A stretch of DNA of 64,000 bases, from contig NC_083648.1 of the NCBI RefSeq assembly GCF_963576545.1, positions 16,381,436-16,445,435 of the forward strand, written 5' to 3'. Below the pieces are notes generated by a model. That model did not search any database, was not told where the DNA came from, and worked only from the letters and a program-made list of their open reading frames with translations. Position numbers and translations under genes: made by a program. Origin of the DNA: Limanda limanda (taxonomy: Eukaryota > Chordata > Actinopteri > Pleuronectiformes > Pleuronectidae). This document shows, piece by piece, positions 60,401-64,000 of the stretch (its first letter is position 1; every line of letters starts with the position of its first letter).

Positions 60401-63232
60401 CCTTTTTTTATTATAAATTGCATCAAAACAAATAGGGAAACAAACTGAACATTTCTAAAACTTTTATTAAGTAATTAAACCAGGAGGCATTTAAAAGTTT
60501 CGTATATATTTAAGAGTATGCTTTAAGATTGTGTTATATGGTTAGAGATTAAATTCTTATTTTAAACAGTATATTCAATATAGGAAAATGTCTACCCTTT
60601 ACAATTGTGTAAACCTTTTTTTGCTTAAGTGTAAAGACTTGTCAAAGCCAACAGCTGGAGAAAGAAACTGGTGAGAGATGCTCTGTCAACTCCTCTTAGT
60701 TACAGTGGGAAAACACTAATTTGTTTTGGCTCCTCGTGACAGCACGTTCGCTCATGGAGCATCATTTTCTCATTAATTATATCCGTCTTGTCCTTTCCCT
60801 TTATATTGGAAATTAAATATCCCCTGAACTACATGTTCCCTGACAGCTTGACATTTTCTGCCTATGCAGTTTTAGCGCTCAAGCTTTCTGTGGCGCACCA
60901 TCTATTTTAGATGATTGTTATTATTGATCCACTTTTTGCTGACTGTTCCACTTTACTCTCAATCTCCCCTGGCATCATGCCAGCTCCCCAGAGCAGAAAT
61001 CTATGCGTTTTGATATTTACTTCCATGCAACTCCTTTCCCTTATGACACATAGGCACAGAGATTAGACATGATTTCCTCCATAAACCACCACAGGGTGAA
61101 ATTATAGTTTTCCCTCATTGCGGCTGGTGCAGAGCAAAAACATTTGCTGACACAGTAGGAATCTGTCGGAAATCTCTGTCATTAGCATTTACATATACAT
61201 GACACATCACAGTCCTCTACCTCTCTCTCACTCACCTCCTCAATTGCTCCCTCTAGCTTCCCCCCCCCTCCATTTCAATGTAATATTCTGCTGTATAATG
61301 TATTCAGAAAATACTTTTACCACAACAGATGGAGCGGGAAATGGATTTGCATTCAGCCCCAAACTGTTTCGGTGACGTACCTCTTCCTGCTCTCCACCAC
61401 TAAGTCAAGGCTGCAAAAGTGTATTACAATCACTGATATTTTCTCATCAGATTACCTTCTCTTTGGCTGAGGCCATATTTGCTCAGTTTGCTCACTGTTT
61501 GATTGTGAGTATGTGGAGGCAGGATCAAGGCAGCGCTTATCACCCTTCTTCCATACCACCGTGTCTATTATTCTTTTTCCATACACCCCACTGTCATAGT
61601 GGGGACCTTTTTCATTTCGATAACTCCTCAAAGGGGCCAATGTGAGGGCGAAGCATCCTGAAATTGGTTGTGGATGAAACCTTGAAGCCCACTGTGTTTG
61701 GCAGCATCATTATATCACCAAGAAGGAGATTTAAAGAGTTGAAATAGGTTAAAAGGAAGTCAGAGGGAGAAAGTAAGTGGAACGACTGTGTGCATGACAG
61801 TGGGATACGAGAGACAAAAGGAACAGAAGTGAAGAGAAGCCAGTGGTGAAAACAAATTTTGTCTCTATATTTGTCAGAGGGGTTTGAGCATGCAAGCAGA
61901 ATTCCCATTGATAGGTAGCTTTTTGTTCCGACTGTGCCCCACTATCCTCTGGGAGATATCAGCCGGTGCAGGGTCAGCGCGTCACAGCTCTTTGATCCCT
62001 CTGCAAGGAGATTTCCCAAATCCCTGAGATGAACACAGAGAATGAACTGCGCAGATGATTCAAGACTCACAAGCCGGATCCGTACACAGAAAAATGCACA
62101 CGTTGGGCAAACATAATTCTCTGTGTGTGTAAGGCGAAACGCTCTGTGGACAAAACAAATGTCATCTTTTGTCTAGCTTGCAAAATTTGACATGTGTGAG
62201 AAATAATTTTTTTCACTAACTACACCGGAGGAGCTGCACACTGTGTTTCTGTGAGCAGTTCATGCTGACAAATATCAATGTGTCCAGAAGTGACACTTCA
62301 ATTTGAAGTGATAGTCGTGCTGTAAAGAAATTGTCAGCGGTGTGCACCGTTAGTTTTTACTTCATTACCCACACTTTGATTCATTCCCAGCTATCGGAGC
62401 CATATGGTGGCTACTGCTCAGTTTGAGAAAATGAGACGAGGGACAAACGGAAGAAGCAAACAAAACAAAATGAGATTTCATAAGCTTTGTCATAAAAGAA
62501 AAATCTGAGTTACTGGAACTATTTCATTTTTGTTCGTTTCCACTGTCAGACCTGAAATAAAATGCAGCCTCAGACTTCATCAATTCCTCTACATGTGATA
62601 GTTTGTTGTGTTGACTGTCTCCATATTAAACAACCAGAGACCTTGATGTCTGTCAGTTCATGAGCCAACTACCGGGAAACATTTTCACTCTCTACTGGGG
62701 AACAGACCTGTTGAAGCCCACCATGTTTCTGATGTTTCTAGTTCAGCCTCTTCTTCAAAACACATTTCTCCTTTCTCTGGGGTAAAGAATTGTGTTATTC
62801 AACATAGTTCCACTGCGTCTTACAAATGATAACTTGTGCTCATCTGCTGATATGAAAAATTACATACAGCCAAAAAATGTCTCATAAATGTATGCTTTTT
62901 TTTCTTTCAATATTACGACTTTATTCTTGTAGTATAATGACTTGATCTCTAAATATATCTTGAAAGATTTTTTTCCACATTAATTGAAAATTTTTCCTGT
63001 TTTATAAAGGACATTGGTATTTTCAGTGAAGTTAACTAACTTGTGTTATTTTTGGATGTGAAAATATGTTCTGTCTTAGATATATTTTATTATCATATTC
63101 TCATGAATTCGTACTTTGGCCCTGTGAGGAAATCCTCTGGCTTGGTCTTCTTTGGAAACACATAACATTATCAAAGTAACTGTTAAGATAAAATATCACA
63201 TCATTTATAGCTTTCTTTCCTTTGTTTTTTAG

Positions 63233-63428
63233 GGGAGATTTGTGCCTTTAAGATCTACGGTCAGGATGCTCCATTTGAGGCGGTGGTGTTGAATCGCACA
63301 TCAGGAGAAGGGGTCCTGAGGGCCAATAGCCCTGTGGACTGTGAGAGCCAGAAAGAGTACACCTTCATAATCCAGGCATACGATTGTGGGGCCGGACCCA
63401 GCGGGGCAGACTGGAAGAAATCACACAA
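63233..63428 (+). CDS. clstn2: Calsyntenin-2 coding exon (probably exon 3), rest of first cadherin repeat
   Basis: This exon of 196 bases starts in phase 1 and ends in phase 2. The acceptor is strong (a pyrimidine run of about 20 bases, then TTAG at 63229-63232) and the donor GTGAGT begins at 63429. Joined to the upstream exon it continues ...YA-GEICAFKIYGQDAPFEAVVL, then NRTSGEGVLRANSPVDCE, then a stretch ending FIIQAYDCGAGP and WKKSH; the last Lys codon is split by the intron. These are the middle and end of calsyntenin cadherin repeat 1. ALDKDA (previous exon) and YDCG occupy the calcium-site-like positions, and the three cysteines (EIC, VDC, YDC) are typical of calsyntenins. NRT is an N-glycosylation sequon at the place where, from memory, the mammalian protein also has one. 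There is no stop, frameshift or odd substitution. The 27.35-kb intron separating it from the previous exon is in keeping with the very large early introns of this gene. Confidence 0.93.
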
Positions 63429-64000
63429 GTGAGTCAAGCAATTTGTGGTTTGTGGTTTGTGTCCGTGTTTAATTTGAATGTTCTCCTGAATTTTTCGACA
63501 TGTGCTCCTTGGTTAAAAAAAGTAAGCCTGAAGCCCTGCTTAAATAATGGGAAAAAGTCTTTTTACACTGAGGCGTATAAAGAAAACAGGGAGAGCTTGC
63601 AGTATAATATAATTTTTCTTTTTTTAAGCTGTTCTGTTCAATTCATGCTGGAGAACGTTAAATAAATGATTTCTAAATCAAATATTATGGAGGCTGTAGG
63701 TTGTTCTTAAGCAGATAATCTTTGTTTTTAATCTTTGACGCTGTTCCTTCTTCACCACGCTGGCTTCACTATGTGAAATTGCTGCTCAGAAGCTTTACAC
63801 TTTTAGGAATTCACCAACACACAGGCAGCAACCCCCTGTGTGTCTTTGTGCTTCCTAACAAACTGTGATTGTCAGACCCTGTGTTCAAACTGTCACATAG
63901 TGCAAATTATTATTTATCTCAGCGTGACTCACTTGTGTAGCTGCCATTGTGACGCACATTTACAAGAGGCGGACAAATTATGACATGGAAACAGACATTA
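63429..64000 (+). other. clstn2: Start of the next clstn2 intron
   Basis: This begins with a consensus donor GTGAGT and runs off the window. Apart from an AT-rich stretch around 63595-63690 no repeat, exon or structured element was recognised. The open frame that reads from the exon across the donor is simply intron read-through. Confidence 0.85.

Larger units (their letters stand above)
54425..63200. other. Intron, 54.4-63.2 kb
   Basis: Besides the C-rich tract, purine/pyrimidine switch, AC tract and SINE tail scrap listed separately, nothing recognisable. The 121-codon frame at 58940-59305 has no domain. AT-rich throughout 59.9-60.6 kb. Confidence 0.5.
35882..63232 (+). other. clstn2: clstn2 intron between the two exons (27,351 bases)
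   Basis: This intron is bounded by the donor GTAGGA at 35882 and the acceptor TTTTTTAG ending at 63232. It is phase 1, splitting a glycine codon (G|GG). No alternative coding exon with calsyntenin similarity was found within it. It contains at least eight old interspersed repeats, a 21-base poly-C run and two purine-to-pyrimidine switches, listed separately. Confidence 0.9.

Noticed and set aside
1..64000. CRISPR array, operon, prophage or other bacterial-type system
   Set aside because: Spliced vertebrate gene, microsatellites, SINEs and LINE show a eukaryotic nuclear locus; no regularly spaced repeats.
1..64000. Old retrovirus or LTR retrotransposon
   Set aside because: No paired long direct repeats, primer-binding site, or gag/pol-like frame seen; the only reverse-transcribing element coding sequence is the LINE ORF2 end.

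Overview
This is a piece of a vertebrate, almost certainly teleost, nuclear genome. The base composition is AT-rich, long CA/GT microsatellites are present, and several interspersed repeats have the look of well-known fish families. Only two stretches are convincingly protein-coding. Both are short, spliced, plus-strand exons of one gene, a calsyntenin that reads most like calsyntenin-2 (clstn2). Exon A (35759-35881) and exon B (63233-63428) join in frame and encode the start of the first extracellular cadherin repeat. The remaining roughly 99.5 % of the window is intron or flanking DNA: at least 35.7 kb upstream of exon A (probably intron 1), a 27.35-kb intron between the exons, and the first 0.57 kb of the next intron. 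No signal-peptide exon, promoter or second gene was found.

Layout. 1-35758: upstream intron, with a short telomere-like repeat (953-974), a probable retroposon 3' fragment (about 1718-2045), a large AC microsatellite (4663-4748), a GT tract containing a perfect G-quadruplex motif (5791-5846), tRNA-derived SINE copies (about 10190-10350, 17568-17750, about 27690-27800), hAT-like terminal debris (about 10931-10976), a degraded long repeat (about 18165-18635), and a 2.8-kb nested transposon complex at 29859-32661. 35882-63232: second intron, with two copies of a repeat ending in AGACTGTATATAAAGATGG, three copies of a repeat beginning GGAGGTTATGTTTTC, a 49.07-49.32 kb fish repeat, a 21-base poly-C run, another tRNA-SINE-like copy and two purine-to-pyrimidine strand switches. 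63429-64000: start of the third intron, featureless.

The most distinctive structure is the nest at 29859-32661. A non-autonomous hAT-type element of about 1.04 kb, flanked by perfect 8-bp target duplications (ATCAGATG), was entered by a second copy of the same element in the opposite orientation. The inner copy has its own 8-bp duplication (ACCAGCAC). The right arm of the outer copy was then, or independently, entered by a 5'-truncated L1/Tx1-clade LINE fragment with a 13-bp duplication. The result is two interleaved inverted repeats (A-B-A'-B') inside an intron. I see no evidence for a previously undescribed multi-gene system. The novelty here lies in transposon architecture and DNA structure rather than in new proteins.
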